DNA of 64,000 bases from Deltaproteobacteria bacterium (GTDB lineage Bacteria; Myxococcota_A; UBA796; GCA-2862545): NCBI GenBank assembly GCA_006226595.1, contig SBGP01000107.1:1-64000 (forward strand). The letters are read 5' to 3'. The translations under genes were made by a program, and so were the position numbers. This document shows, piece by piece, positions 26,901 through 34,690 of the stretch (the stretch's first letter is position 1; the number at the start of each line of letters is the position of its first letter). Below the pieces are notes generated by a model. The model saw only the letters and a program-made list of their open reading frames with translations. It ran no database searches and was not told where the DNA came from.

Positions 26901-27671
26901 GCGCCGGACGGCTGGGTCGCCGGGGACGGGGACTGCGACGATGCGGACCCCGAGGTGCTTCCTGGCGCGCCTGAGTACTGCGACGGCATCGACAACGACT
27001 GTGACGGCCTGCTCGACGGCGCCGACCCGGACCAGGTCGAGCGCACGTTCTACGAGGACCACGACACCGACGGCTTCGGTAACCCCGACGTGAGTCAGGT
27101 CGGGTGCGCGCCGCCCGAGGGCTACGTGCTCGACGCGACGGACTGCGACGACACCTCGGCCGAGGCGTTCCCCGGAGGCATCGAGGTGTGCGACGAGCTC
27201 GACAACGACTGCGACCAGCTCGTCGACGACGAAGACGACGTGCTCGACCCGCCGACCTGGTTCAAGGACGGCGACGGTGACGGTTGGGGTGTGGAGGACG
27301 TGACCTGGCAGGGCTGCGCGCCGCCGGCGGACTACGTGGACCAGGCTGGGGACTGCAACGACGACGAGCCTGGCGAGAACCCGGGTCTCGTCGAGATCCC
27401 CGGCAACGGTCTCGACGACGACTGCGTCGACGGCGATGCGCTCATCGACGCGGACGGTGATGGTTTCTCGGTCGAGGAGGACTGCAACGACGCGGACGCC
27501 AGCGTGCATCCGAACGCCACCGAGGTCCCCAACAACGGCGTGGACGACGACTGTCGCGGCGGGGACAGCCAGAGCTGGGTGGGGGGCTCGTGCAGCGCGG
27601 TGCCCGGGCCGGCGAGCCTGTGGTGGCTACCGGCGCTGCTGTGGACTCGCCGTCGGCGCGACGCCGCCTAG
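23991..27671 (+). CDS. Giant MopE-type surface protein with beta-helix and sorting tail
   Basis: The 1226-residue protein has a Sec signal (MLLALLASQALAG), then about 600 residues of Gly/Ser/Asn-rich repeats like a parallel beta-helix of the polymorphic outer-membrane or pectate-lyase type (GGAIWSGGGSNLEVV, GGAVAHQG, GGAVAVLGG). From about 615 on there are nine MopE-type metal-binding units, each with a D-x-D-G-D-G-Y block, a D-C-x-D block and an I-D-N-D-C-D-G block. MopE-like repeats bind calcium or copper outside the cell. It ends CSAVPGPASLWWLPALL then WTRRRRDAA, which matches the Cys, hydrophobic helix and Arg cluster of MYXO-CTERM sorting tails. Its TAG shares bases with the stop of the convergent lipoprotein gene. 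Confidence 0.9.
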   Translation: MLLALLASQALAGTVCGGVDPEGNACDYATLDAAVAAAVAGTDRDFLVYGGDYTVYAKLDDAIAGQVTFTGVGTATADRPRITAGTLWVACGTDCAVLVENFEFANGESAAATWLQTGDLTVRDSQFRVGEGITAGSSATALVSAGTLTLENTRIRWVHTGSGAPIIVSSGAGLVLDHVWASQVSGVSSGLVASNGGTIEVYDSYFSEGNSSEGAGFLTILAAGSLYVQDSVFSGGKSTYMGGAIWSGGGSNLEVVRSGFYSNSAPDGGCIKATSGTTSVADSSFLFCESAAGGGGIAVVQDQLTVDTSYFHSGAGSDLGSSGGAISSLQTPTVITGSHFDTNVADYGGAVAHQGVSAGEELWLSDSVFTTNSAGDGGAVAVLGGPGAWLSTNHFADNAATDRGGAVWVQAVDDGARFDSERNRYCSNDGARGAALGVGGVAIDLSAILWSSTNDVMVFNNGLSGEGGGIYAGDGTYTVHHLTGVSNYAGSGGHISAAGGSGEVRDALLMNAQGDGIVKANGPGAAIDVGYTAFFSNTSSDISGGGVSSSNLISLGSSPLSLGIGSDSCWTYSFEPTLMPAALVGAGDPTLDGGPADIGAQDGPLAVSGDDYVLPVEDADQDGVIADFDCDDNDATRYPGAPEVCALAGEAAVDEDCDGYADDADPDGAFGMVWRNVDADGDGYGSPGYGCPVLVEPLPGDCDDSRPDVNPDAQEVCDDGIDNDCDGALDAADSDAGTTYYVDGDGDGYGAIGSEFIDCGISAPTVGGDCADGDSEVHPNADEVCDGIDNDCDGAVDADDLSITDASAFFPDDDGDGYGAGVGVLACESPGVGYVTLSGDCEPLLAAINPGADEECDSIDNDCDGRLDDADNDVVGAPSWYADGDGDGYGDPNDALALCSRPIGRVADATDCADDDRSVHPGAEEVCDRIDNDCDRLVDDEDDVPNDGSLWFADADGDGEGSGAATRACVAPDGWVAGDGDCDDADPEVLPGAPEYCDGIDNDCDGLLDGADPDQVERTFYEDHDTDGFGNPDVSQVGCAPPEGYVLDATDCDDTSAEAFPGGIEVCDELDNDCDQLVDDEDDVLDPPTWFKDGDGDGWGVEDVTWQGCAPPADYVDQAGDCNDDEPGENPGLVEIPGNGLDDDCVDGDALIDADGDGFSVEEDCNDADASVHPNATEVPNNGVDDDCRGGDSQSWVGGSCSAVPGPASLWWLPALLWTRRRRDAA

Positions 27672-28099
27672 TTCGCGGCGCACTGCTTCCAGGTGTTCGT
27701 CTTGTCCTGGACAGTGATGCAGGTCGTGCCGCTCGGACACTCGCAGGTCTCGGCGCACAGGATCTCGCAGGTCTCGACGACCACGAAGCCGACGAAGGTC
27801 TGGCAGGTGTAGCCGGCCCCACATCCGGTGCCGCCCGAGCAGGGGGTGCCGATCTCCGAGGCGTCGTCGGTGATCGGCGTGCACACGTCGGTGTCAGCGT
27901 CCGCGTCGGTGTCGGCATCCGCGTCGGTGTCGGCATCCGCGTCGGTGTCGGCATCCGCGTCGGTGTCGGCATCCGTGTCGGTGTCGGCATCCGCGTCGGT
28001 GTCGGTGTCGGTGTCGGCGCTGTCGGTGACGTCAGTCTCGTCGGTCTCGCCGGCACACGCGGCGAGGCACAGGGCGAGCAGCAAGGCACGGACGGTCAT
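27668..28099 (-). CDS. Lipoprotein with Asp-Ala-Asp-Thr repeat linker
   Basis: The 143-residue product starts at ATG 28099 with a lipoprotein signal ending LAAC. About 55 residues of alternating D-A/T-D repeat follow, then a 60-residue Cys-rich domain with ten cysteines (GTPCSGGTGCGAGYTC, CEILCAETCECPSG) that should form a small disulfide-bonded module. The acidic linker probably extends the domain from the membrane. Two other lipoproteins in this window, at 37122 and 55750, have the same linker joined to unrelated heads. Confidence 0.85.
   Translation of the reverse strand: MTVRALLLALCLAACAGETDETDVTDSADTDTDTDADADTDTDADTDADADTDADADTDADADTDADADTDVCTPITDDASEIGTPCSGGTGCGAGYTCQTFVGFVVVETCEILCAETCECPSGTTCITVQDKTNTWKQCAAN
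27887..28020 (-). repeat. 18-nt tandem repeat coding the D-A-D-T linker
   Basis: On the plus strand the unit tcggtgtcggcatccgcg repeats in tandem with small variations. Each unit is six codons, so copy-number change by slippage would keep the reading frame and only alter linker length. Confidence 0.85.
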
Positions 28100-28148
28100 G
28101 GACACCCCCGACGGAGGATAGCCGCCGAGGGTGGCGATGCGGCGGGAA

Positions 28149-28799
28149 TCAGCTCGCGCGAAGGGCGGCGATGGCCGCGGCGCGGTCCTCGGCCTTGTAC
28201 ACGCCCGAGCCCGCCACCAGCACGTCGGCGCCCGCGGCCGTGAAGCGGTGCGCGTTGTTCGGCTTTACGCCGCCGTCCACCTCGATCAGCGTGGACAGGC
28301 CTCGGCGCGTGATCGACTCCTTGATGCGCTCGATCTTCGGGAACACGCCCTCGATGAGGCTCTGGCCGCCGAAGCCCGGGTTGACGCTCATCACGAGGAC
28401 GAGGTCGAGCTCGTCGAGGACGTAGTCGAGCACGCTCTCGGGCGTGTGCGGGTTGAGCGAGACGCCTGCCATCGCGCCCAGGCCCTTGATGACCTGGATG
28501 GTGCGGTGCAGGTGGGTGCACGCCTCGGCATGGACGGTGAGCACGTCGGCGCCGGCGTTTCGGAAGTCGGCCAGGTACTTGTCCGGCTCGACGATCATCA
28601 GGTGCACGTCGACCACGGCCTCACCCGCGGCCTTCTTCACCGCCTGGGTGACGACCGGGCCGATGGTGATGTTCGGCACGAAGCGGCCGTCCATGACGTC
28701 GACGTGGACCCACTCGGCGCCCTTGGCGACGACGTCGGCGACTTCGTCGTGGAGGTGGCCGAAGTCGGCAGAGAGGATGGAGGGGGCGACGATGGCCAT
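28149..28799 (-). CDS. rpe: Ribulose-phosphate 3-epimerase
   Basis: The 216-residue TIM-barrel enzyme interconverts ribulose 5-phosphate and xylulose 5-phosphate in the pentose phosphate pathway. Motifs are clear: APSILSADFGHL at the start, VHVDVMDGRFVPNITIGP, VDVHLMIVEPDKYL, VMSVNPGFGGQSLI and IEVDGGVKPNN, containing the His, Asp and Met residues of the metal site. Length matches the family. It starts two bases after the fmt stop behind GAGGAG and is surely cotranscribed with fmt. Confidence 0.97.
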   Translation of the reverse strand: MAIVAPSILSADFGHLHDEVADVVAKGAEWVHVDVMDGRFVPNITIGPVVTQAVKKAAGEAVVDVHLMIVEPDKYLADFRNAGADVLTVHAEACTHLHRTIQVIKGLGAMAGVSLNPHTPESVLDYVLDELDLVLVMSVNPGFGGQSLIEGVFPKIERIKESITRRGLSTLIEVDGGVKPNNAHRFTAAGADVLVAGSGVYKAEDRAAAIAALRAS

Positions 28800-28801
28800 G
28801 C

Positions 28802-29716
28802 TTACTCCTCGACGAGGGGGTCTCCCGCCGCGAGGCGGAAGCCGTTGACGTAGTCCCGGGCGGACATGGGCTTCTTGCCCGGCGCCTGGAGATGGCGGAT
28901 CTCGAGCGAACCCTCGCCGCAGCCCACGACGAGCGGCTCGGTCGAGAGGATGCGTCCCGGTGGACCCTGTAGAACGGCGGGTCGCGCGACCTTGATCTTC
29001 AGCGGGCCCTTGGCGGTGGGTACGAAGCCACCCGGCCACGGCGAGAGTCCGCGAATCTGGCGGTCGAGCTCGGCGGCGGTGCGCGTGAGGTCGAGCTGAC
29101 CGGCCGCCTTGTCGATCTTGCCGACGAAGGTGACCACGCCGTTCTGCGGGGTGGGCTCGAGCTGGCCGAGCTGCGCGAGGGTCTCGACCGCGGCCTCGGC
29201 GCCGAGCGCCATGAGCTTGTCGTGCAGGGTGCCGGCCGTCTCGTCCTCAGCGAGGGTGATGCGCTTCTCGACGAAGAGGTCGCCCGCGTCCAGCTCGTCG
29301 ACCATGCGCTGCGTGCACACGCCGGTCTCGGCATCTCCGGCGAGGATAGCGGCCTGGATCGGGGCGGCGCCCCGCCAGCGAGGAAGCAGCGAGGCGTGCA
29401 CGTTGATGCAGCCGTGACGCGGGGCGTCGAGCAGCTCCGGGGTGAGGATGCGACCGTAGGCCACGACCACGGCGGCGTCGGCGTTCAGCGACTTCACCCG
29501 CGCGGGAAAGCTGCCACTGCGGATCGCGCGGGGCTGGCTGGTGGGAAGGCCGAGGGCTCGGGCGCGCTCGATGACCGGCGGGGAGGTCAGCTTCTTGCCG
29601 CGTCCCGCGGGGCGGTCGGGCTGGCTGACGACGAGCACGACCTCGTGGCCAGCCTCGACGATGGCGTCCAGGGTGGGGACGGCGAAGTCGGGGGTTCCCA
29701 TGAAGATGACGCGCAT
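28802..29716 (-). CDS. fmt: Methionyl-tRNA formyltransferase
   Basis: The 304-residue enzyme formylates initiator Met-tRNA using 10-formyltetrahydrofolate. It begins MRVIFMGTPDFAVPTLDAI and carries VVAYGRILTPELLDAPRHG, the catalytic-loop signature HASLLPRWRGAAPIQAAI, and a C-terminal tRNA-binding barrel with RGLSPWPGGF. The ATG at 29716 follows GGGAG. It lies between def (upstream, same strand) and rpe (downstream); def-fmt neighbours are common, but here they are separated by a repeat-filled spacer. Confidence 0.97.
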   Translation of the reverse strand: MRVIFMGTPDFAVPTLDAIVEAGHEVVLVVSQPDRPAGRGKKLTSPPVIERARALGLPTSQPRAIRSGSFPARVKSLNADAAVVVAYGRILTPELLDAPRHGCINVHASLLPRWRGAAPIQAAILAGDAETGVCTQRMVDELDAGDLFVEKRITLAEDETAGTLHDKLMALGAEAAVETLAQLGQLEPTPQNGVVTFVGKIDKAAGQLDLTRTAAELDRQIRGLSPWPGGFVPTAKGPLKIKVARPAVLQGPPGRILSTEPLVVGCGEGSLEIRHLQAPGKKPMSARDYVNGFRLAAGDPLVEE

Positions 29717-30029
29717 GCAGCTCCCGTGGCAGGAGCGCGGAGGTAACGCGGTGCAGGGGCCCGGTTTTTGCTTTTCGGCTTTCGGTTGTGCTGCAAACCG
29801 GTGTCAGCGGGCCTCCGACCCCGGACCAGGGTCTGACCCGGGACCAGGGTCTGACCCTTGACGGGGGTCTGACCCCTGAGAGAGGTCTGACCCCTCAGGG
29901 GGGTCTGACCCCTCAGGGGGGTCTGACCCCATGTGAGGGTCGGAGCAGTGCCGATCCGCACGGATCGGGCGTCCGGAATCGGCGAGACTTTGCGCTTCGT
30001 GGCCTCGTTCTTGCAGGCCGCGAAGGGCG
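29717..30029. other. Non-coding spacer between def and fmt
   Basis: No gene is visible in these 313 bases. The middle holds the 18-nt tandem repeat described separately. Bases 29760-29800 are locally T-rich (cggtttttgcttttcggctt), unlike the surrounding DNA. A minus-strand frame stays open across the repeat only because the unit is a multiple of three. Confidence 0.7.
29813..29946. repeat. 18-nt tandem repeat with palindromic GGGTCTGACCC core
   Basis: GTCTGAC occurs exactly every 18 bases at 29831, 29849, 29867, 29885, 29903 and 29921, with degenerate copies on both sides. The core GGGTCTGACCC is an inverted repeat about its central base, and the region between cores varies (gggaccag, ttgacggg, ctgagaga, ctcagggg). 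The last two full units are identical. The array looks like a REP-like or protein-binding site array rather than coding DNA. Confidence 0.85.
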
Positions 30030-30560
30030 CTACTTCGCGTAGGCGGGCGCCTGGAGCTTCTTCTGCTTGCGAATCCACCGGCCGCGCTTGAACGAGCTCA
30101 CGCGGTCGAGCAGCACGGTGCCCTGCAGGTGGTCGAACTCGTGCTGGCAGATCACGGCCTCGTACTCCTCGAAGTCCTGCTCGCGCTTCTCGCCGGTGAG
30201 GGGGTCCTGCCACTCGACGGTGATGTACTTATGGCGCTTCACCCACACCTCGAGGTCGGGCACCGAGAGGCACGTCTCCTGCCAGTCGATGGTCTCCTTG
30301 CTCTTCTTGGTGATCACGGGGTTCACCATGCGGAACAGCCGGCTGCCGCGCTCCTCGCCCGAGGAGCTGTCGATCACGACCACACGGCGGCCATCCTCGA
30401 CCTGCGGCGCCGCGAGACCCACGCCGGGCGCGGCGTACATGGTCTCGGCCATGTCGCGGGTCAGGCGGTCGAGATCCTCGCCGAACTCGTCGGCTTCGAC
30501 CTCGCGCGCGCGAGCGGCGAGCACGGGATGCGGGGCGGTGATGATCGGAAGAACGGCCAT
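30030..30560 (-). CDS. def: Peptide deformylase
   Basis: The 176-residue metalloenzyme removes the N-formyl group from nascent proteins. All three motifs are visible: GVGLAAPQV, a second motif ETCLSVP (Thr in place of the common Gly of EGCLS, Cys ligand kept) and QHEFDHLQG with the two His ligands and catalytic Glu. The start at 30560 follows TGGAG. It is upstream of fmt on the same strand. The C-terminus is basic (RWIRKQKKLQAPAYAK). Confidence 0.96.
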   Translation of the reverse strand: MAVLPIITAPHPVLAARAREVEADEFGEDLDRLTRDMAETMYAAPGVGLAAPQVEDGRRVVVIDSSSGEERGSRLFRMVNPVITKKSKETIDWQETCLSVPDLEVWVKRHKYITVEWQDPLTGEKREQDFEEYEAVICQHEFDHLQGTVLLDRVSSFKRGRWIRKQKKLQAPAYAK

Positions 30561-30619
30561 GAATGCTCCAGGAAGCCGTTCTTAACCTGCTGTGCCCTCT
30601 CGGTCGACGTCCCCGCCCG

Positions 30620-31348
30620 TCACTCCCGCGGCAACGCGAATCGCTCGAAAGCGAAGGTCCCCCCGGGAACCACGCTGGCGATGAACCCGAGCACCGCCTT
30701 GGGCACGGACAGCGGTGCGGACCACATCGCGCTCGCGAGGGCCGGCAGGTAGAGCACGACCAGGATGCCGTGCATCCACCCGATCCAGCCCTGTCCTCCG
30801 TCGAGGTGGATGCCCGCCAGCTTTCGCAGCGGCATGGCGATGCACACCATCAAGATCAGCGACGCCCCCTCGAGCCAGGCGATGGTCCGGAACCAGGCCA
30901 GCGCGCGGTGGGCGCTCGGCGCACCACTCGTCGCGGGCGACAGCGCGAACCCGCAGGCCGCTCCGACCAGCGTGGGAGCGGCGATGAGCGCGACGGCTTC
31001 GGGGTTGTTGCGCGTGACCATGAGCCCGATGGCGGCGCCCAGGGCCCCGAGTGCCGCGGCGGCTCCCGGACGTCGCGACCACCCGCCTTCCGCGGAGGCC
31101 ACAGCGCCCGAGACCGCCGCTGCGCCCGCGACGAAGCTGCGGAAGATCCACGCATCGCCGAGTCCGTAGCCCAGCGTCTTCATCAGCCCGTAGCCGCCGA
31201 TGCACAGCAGCACGAAGCCAGGCACGACGCGCTGCGCCACCGCCTTCTGCCGCTCATCGGCCTGTGGAAGACGCACGGCGTCGAACAGGCCCGCGGCAAA
31301 CAGGGCGAAACCCAGGTACTTCGCGATGCGCCAGGCGAGAATGGCCAC
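30620..31348 (-). CDS. Membrane protein with C-terminal DUF3817-like domain
   Basis: The 242-residue protein starts at GTG 31348 behind GGAGG. The N-terminal part has four to five hydrophobic helices (YLGFALFAAGLFDAV, VVPGFVLLCIGGYGLM and others). The last 90 residues match the DUF3817 layout: RTIAWLEGASLILMVCIAMPLR, WIGWMHGILVVLYLPAL and VLGFIASVVPGGTFAFE. DUF3817 usually stands alone, so the fusion with an additional membrane segment is notable. Function is unknown. Confidence 0.8.
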   Translation of the reverse strand: MAILAWRIAKYLGFALFAAGLFDAVRLPQADERQKAVAQRVVPGFVLLCIGGYGLMKTLGYGLGDAWIFRSFVAGAAAVSGAVASAEGGWSRRPGAAAALGALGAAIGLMVTRNNPEAVALIAAPTLVGAACGFALSPATSGAPSAHRALAWFRTIAWLEGASLILMVCIAMPLRKLAGIHLDGGQGWIGWMHGILVVLYLPALASAMWSAPLSVPKAVLGFIASVVPGGTFAFERFALPRE

Positions 31349-31477
31349 AGGTCCTCCGGTCGGGGCGCGCCGTATCGAGCCGCGCCGCCCGCGCCCCTGG
31401 GGTGCAACCCTGGGCGCCGCAGCGAATCGCGGCGACGGCGAAAGCCGGACTGACAGCATGACGCGCGTGGCGTGGCC

Positions 31478-31483
31478 TACGCT
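31478..31483 (+). promoter_or_regulatory. Putative -10 hexamer (TACGCT), leaderless spacing
   Basis: TACGCT is followed by six bases (gggacc) and then ATG at 31490. No separate ribosome binding site is present. Confidence 0.5.
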
Positions 31484-31489
31484 GGGACC

Positions 31490-32047
31490 ATGGAACCGCT
31501 CACCCTGCTCGCCCTCGCCGCGCCCATCGTGCTCCTCGGGGCACTCGTGGACCAGGGTTGGCGCCGCTATCAGGCGCGTCGCGCCGAGGAACTCGCGGCG
31601 CTCATCGGCGAGGACGACGGCGACATCGTGGTTCGCGTCGGCCGCAAGCCTCATCGTATCCGCGGACGACACGCTCCCGGCGAGCGGCGGGACGACCCCT
31701 GGTATTGCTTCGGCGCCGCTTCCCTGCGCCCGCCGATTCCGGCGGATCTACGTATCGAGCTCGTCGACGGCGAGGTCTCGGCCACCGCGCTCCACCGCGA
31801 CCCCCGCGACGTACGCCAGCTCGCGGTGTGGACCCTCGACGAGGCCGGTGCCCGGCGGCTGATCGCCGACGCGGACCGCGTGCTTCGCCTGCGCCAGCTG
31901 CTCGACGGGTCCGTGTTCACCGGAAGCGTCGTCGACGGCGAGGCGGCCGCCTTCCACCGCGAGCCCAACGAGGACGACGCCATGGTGCAGGTCCTCGTGC
32001 GCAGCAACGCCGCGGACATCGTGCGCCTGCTGCACGAGGTGTGGTGA
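31490..32047 (+). CDS. Hypothetical membrane-anchored protein
   Basis: The 185-residue protein has a single N-terminal hydrophobic helix (LTLLALAAPIVLLGALV) followed by a basic RRYQARRAEEL and a soluble domain with no recognised motif. The soluble part holds PWYCFGAASLRPPIPAD, QLAVWTLDEAGARRL and VQVLVRSNAADIVRLLHEVW. The helix followed by positive charges predicts a cytoplasmic body. It is convergent with the gene at 32051. Function is unknown. Confidence 0.75.
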   Translation: MEPLTLLALAAPIVLLGALVDQGWRRYQARRAEELAALIGEDDGDIVVRVGRKPHRIRGRHAPGERRDDPWYCFGAASLRPPIPADLRIELVDGEVSATALHRDPRDVRQLAVWTLDEAGARRLIADADRVLRLRQLLDGSVFTGSVVDGEAAAFHREPNEDDAMVQVLVRSNAADIVRLLHEVW

Positions 32048-32050
32048 GCG

Positions 32051-32506
32051 CTACTCCAGCCGGGGGTCGCGCGGGGCCTCGGCGCCGTCGTTGATCGCGC
32101 GGCCGTCGGCGATCACCCACTCGGCGAAGTCCTCGCCGCCCTCTCCCGCGGCGAACGGGCAGAACAGGACCTCGTCGTCGGGGGTGCGCACGGTGACGCC
32201 GCGATTGGCCGCGTAGTGGCCCACCGATCCGCGAAGGGGCACGCTTCCGGTGATCGCGCCGTCGTCCCAGCGCACCACCTCGTCCGCGGTGATCGCGCAG
32301 CCTGCGCTCGCGTCGCCCGCTTCGCTGTGATCGTGGAACACGGACCACCGCGGCGTTCCGAGGATGCGGCTCACCTCGGAGGCGGTCGGATCCGGCGTCA
32401 GCACGCCGTACACGCTCCACGCGATTCCGAGCATGCCCAGGGTGAACATGCCGAACAACAGCCCGACGAAGGCGGCGGGCCCGATTCCCGGCGAGCGCTC
32501 ACGCAC
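32051..32506 (-). CDS. Hypothetical single-pass membrane protein
   Basis: The 151-residue protein starts at GTG 32506 behind GGGGAGGAG. Residues about 10-36 are a long hydrophobic helix (FVGLLFGMFTLGMLGIAW), followed by a polar domain with two Cys (GCAITADEVV, VLFCPFAAG). No family is recognised. Divergent from the oxidase gene at 32547 with 40 bases between starts. Confidence 0.72.
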   Translation of the reverse strand: MRERSPGIGPAAFVGLLFGMFTLGMLGIAWSVYGVLTPDPTASEVSRILGTPRWSVFHDHSEAGDASAGCAITADEVVRWDDGAITGSVPLRGSVGHYAANRGVTVRTPDDEVLFCPFAAGEGGEDFAEWVIADGRAINDGAEAPRDPRLE

Positions 32507-32534
32507 GGCTCTCCTCCCCGGACAATGTACGCGG

Positions 32535-32540
32535 TAGGCT
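32535..32540 (+). promoter_or_regulatory. Putative -10 hexamer (TAGGCT), leaderless spacing
   Basis: TAGGCT is followed by six bases (ggagcc) and then ATG at 32547. The six bases contain GGAG, but only two bases from the ATG, too close for a normal ribosome binding site. Confidence 0.45.
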
Positions 32541-32546
32541 GGAGCC

Positions 32547-33893
32547 ATGCCTTCTCCGACGCGACGCGAACTGCTCCTCGGTGCGGGGGCCCTGGCCCTC
32601 GGCCTCGGCCCCGTTGCCCATGCCGAGCCATGGACCAACCAGGCCGGCAACGTGACCTTCGATCCTCGCCAGCGCCTGGCGCCGAGCACGGTGGACGAGG
32701 TCGCGGCGGCAGTGAAGGCCGCGAAGAAGGTGAAGGCGGTAGGCGGCGGGCACAGCTTTCACCGCGGCACCGAGACCGAGGGCACGCTGATCTCCGTCGA
32801 GAACCTCCGCGCCCAGCGCGCGCTGGACGGCGACGCGGTGTGGCTGGAGGCGGGGCTCACGCTGCGCGAGGCCTCTGAGTTGCTCGCGGCCCAGGGCCGC
32901 GCCTTGCCGAGCCTGCCGAGTGGCGGCGACCAGACCCTCGGTGGGGCCGTGTCCACCGCCACCCACGGCGGCAATCCCACCTGCGGCTCACTCTCCGACG
33001 GCGACAGCCTGCTGGCGCTCGAGCTCGTCGATGCGGCTGGGGCCGTGCGCACCCTCGAGGTCGAGGACGACACCCTCGCCGCGGCCCGTGTCGGACTCGG
33101 TGCGCTCGGCGTGATCACCGCGGTCAAGCTGCGCACGGTGCCGACAACCGCGCTGCGCCTCAAGCGCGGGCTGGTCTCGGAGTGGGACGGCCTGAACCCC
33201 GAGCGCATCGCTCAGCACGACCACTACTCCCTGTTCTGGTTGCCGCTGTCCGAGCGCTTCGTCGCCGTCACCCGCGACGAGACCACTGCCGAAGCGCACC
33301 ACGGGAACGTGCTCAGGAAGGACTGGCGGGCCTGCGGTCTCGAGCCTCGCGCCCTCGGCAAGCTGCTGCGCAAGGCCGCCGGCGATGCCGAGGCCTCCGA
33401 GCGAGCCCTCGCACGCATGGCCGGCGCCGTCGAGTCCTTCGAAGCGGTGGGCCCGGACCATGAGATCCAGCTGACCACCGGGTCGCTGTCCGCCATCGAG
33501 GCCGCCTGGGCACTGCCCCGTGAGAGCGCCGAAGACGGGTTGCGCGCGATCCGCGAGCTCACCGAAGCCTGGGCCCGCGACGGGCGCTTCTTCCTCAACC
33601 TGCCCGTCGAGATGCGCTGGGTCCGGGGTGATCGCGGGACGCTGATCTCGCCGACTCAGGGTCGCGACAGCGTGGTCTTCGGCCTCGCGAGCCACCCGGA
33701 CTTCGTGCGCTGGCCGGACTTCTTCGCGGCGGTCGGCAAGTCTCTCGGCGCGCTCGGCGCGCGGGCTCACTGGGGCAAGCACGGCGCCAGCCCTCGGAAC
33801 CACCCCGAGTGGGAGCGCTTCGCCGCGGTCCGCGAGGCCATGGACCCCGGCGGAAAGTTCCTCAACCCGTGGCTCGAGGGCCTGCTCGGGTGA
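32547..33893 (+). CDS. FAD-linked oxidase of the sugar-lactone/alditol oxidase type
   Basis: The 448-residue protein has a twin-arginine signal (TRRELLLGAGALALGLG), so it is probably exported folded with its cofactor. The FAD-binding PCMH domain shows KVKAVGGGHSFH with the His that is covalently flavinylated in this family, PSLPSGGDQTLGGAVSTATHG and LGALGVITAVKL. The C-terminal ALO-type domain ends with HWGKH and DPGGKFLNPW. These are features of D-arabinono-1,4-lactone oxidase, gulonolactone oxidase and alditol oxidase relatives, which oxidise a sugar derivative and give hydrogen peroxide; the exact substrate is not visible. The downstream methyltransferase overlaps its stop (GTGA). Confidence 0.87.
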   Translation: MPSPTRRELLLGAGALALGLGPVAHAEPWTNQAGNVTFDPRQRLAPSTVDEVAAAVKAAKKVKAVGGGHSFHRGTETEGTLISVENLRAQRALDGDAVWLEAGLTLREASELLAAQGRALPSLPSGGDQTLGGAVSTATHGGNPTCGSLSDGDSLLALELVDAAGAVRTLEVEDDTLAAARVGLGALGVITAVKLRTVPTTALRLKRGLVSEWDGLNPERIAQHDHYSLFWLPLSERFVAVTRDETTAEAHHGNVLRKDWRACGLEPRALGKLLRKAAGDAEASERALARMAGAVESFEAVGPDHEIQLTTGSLSAIEAAWALPRESAEDGLRAIRELTEAWARDGRFFLNLPVEMRWVRGDRGTLISPTQGRDSVVFGLASHPDFVRWPDFFAAVGKSLGALGARAHWGKHGASPRNHPEWERFAAVREAMDPGGKFLNPWLEGLLG

Positions 33894-34690
33894 GCGACCC
33901 GAACCTCGACTGGTGGGACGAGCGCGCCCGCCTGCACCTGGACACCCCCGTGTATCGGCGCCACCTCGCGGCGCTCGACGCGGGTGGCGTCAGCCTTCAC
34001 GAGGTCGAGCGCGCGGCCTTGGGCGACGTGCGGGGCCAGCGACTGCTCCACCTCCAGTGCCACATCGGAACCGACACCCTGTCCTGGGCGCGGCTCGGAG
34101 CCCGGGTGACCGGGGTGGACTTCTCGTCGCCTGCGCTCGCGGTGGCCGCGCAGCTCGCCGAGCGCTTCCATCTCGACGCGGACTGGGTCGAGGGCCGCGT
34201 CGACGACCCTGAGCTCGACATCGCGGAGGGCGCCTACGACTGGGTGTTCACCTCGTACGGGACCATCACCTGGCTCGAGGACCTGCGGCCGTGGGCGGCG
34301 AATATCGCCCGCGCGCTCGCCTCCGGCGGTCGCTTCTTCTTCGCTGACGGCCACCCCATGGCACTCTGCCTCGACGATCAGCGCGGCGGGCTGCGGGTCG
34401 CCTACCCGTACTTCCGCGGTGAGCGTCCGCTCGTGTTCGACGCGCCGGGCTCGTATGCGGACGCGGACCTGCCCACCCGCCACAACCGCACCGAGGAGTG
34501 GGCGCATCCGGTCGGCGAGATCGTCGAGGCCCTGCTCGGCGCCGGGCTCGTGCTCGAGTCCCTCGGCGAGCACCGCGCTTGCCCATGGGCCATCACGCCG
34601 GACTGTGTGCACGGCGACGACGGCCTCTACCGCCTGCCGCGACCCGAGCTGGTTCCGCTGTTGCTGTCGATCACCGCCCGAAAGCCGTGA
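33890..34690 (+). CDS. Class I SAM-dependent methyltransferase
   Basis: The 266-residue protein starts with GTG overlapping the upstream stop. SAM motif I is degenerate (LLHLQCHIGTDTLSWARLG, the usual E/D-x-G-x-G replaced by Q-C-H-I-G), followed by VTGVDFSSPALAVA, DWVFTSYGTITWLED and GGRFFFADGHPM. The L-x-C-H-x-G variant is known from a subfamily of small-molecule methyltransferases. It is coupled to the FAD oxidase gene, suggesting a shared pathway; substrate unknown. Convergent with the aldehyde dehydrogenase. Confidence 0.85.
   Translation: MSDPNLDWWDERARLHLDTPVYRRHLAALDAGGVSLHEVERAALGDVRGQRLLHLQCHIGTDTLSWARLGARVTGVDFSSPALAVAAQLAERFHLDADWVEGRVDDPELDIAEGAYDWVFTSYGTITWLEDLRPWAANIARALASGGRFFFADGHPMALCLDDQRGGLRVAYPYFRGERPLVFDAPGSYADADLPTRHNRTEEWAHPVGEIVEALLGAGLVLESLGEHRACPWAITPDCVHGDDGLYRLPRPELVPLLLSITARKP

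Noticed and set aside
24036-27600. Plus-strand out-of-frame peptides rich in Thr/Arg in the MopE gene
   Set aside because: They are frame shadows of the repeated D-x-D-G coding sequence.
29813-29946. Possible CRISPR array
   Set aside because: Unit length is only 18 bases with no unique spacers between conserved repeats and no cas genes nearby.
29587-30213. Minus-strand frame with repeated G-Q-T-P-L-R peptide
   Set aside because: The repeat arises because the 18-nt DNA unit is a multiple of three; there is no start signal, and the frame continues into fmt and def in the wrong phase.
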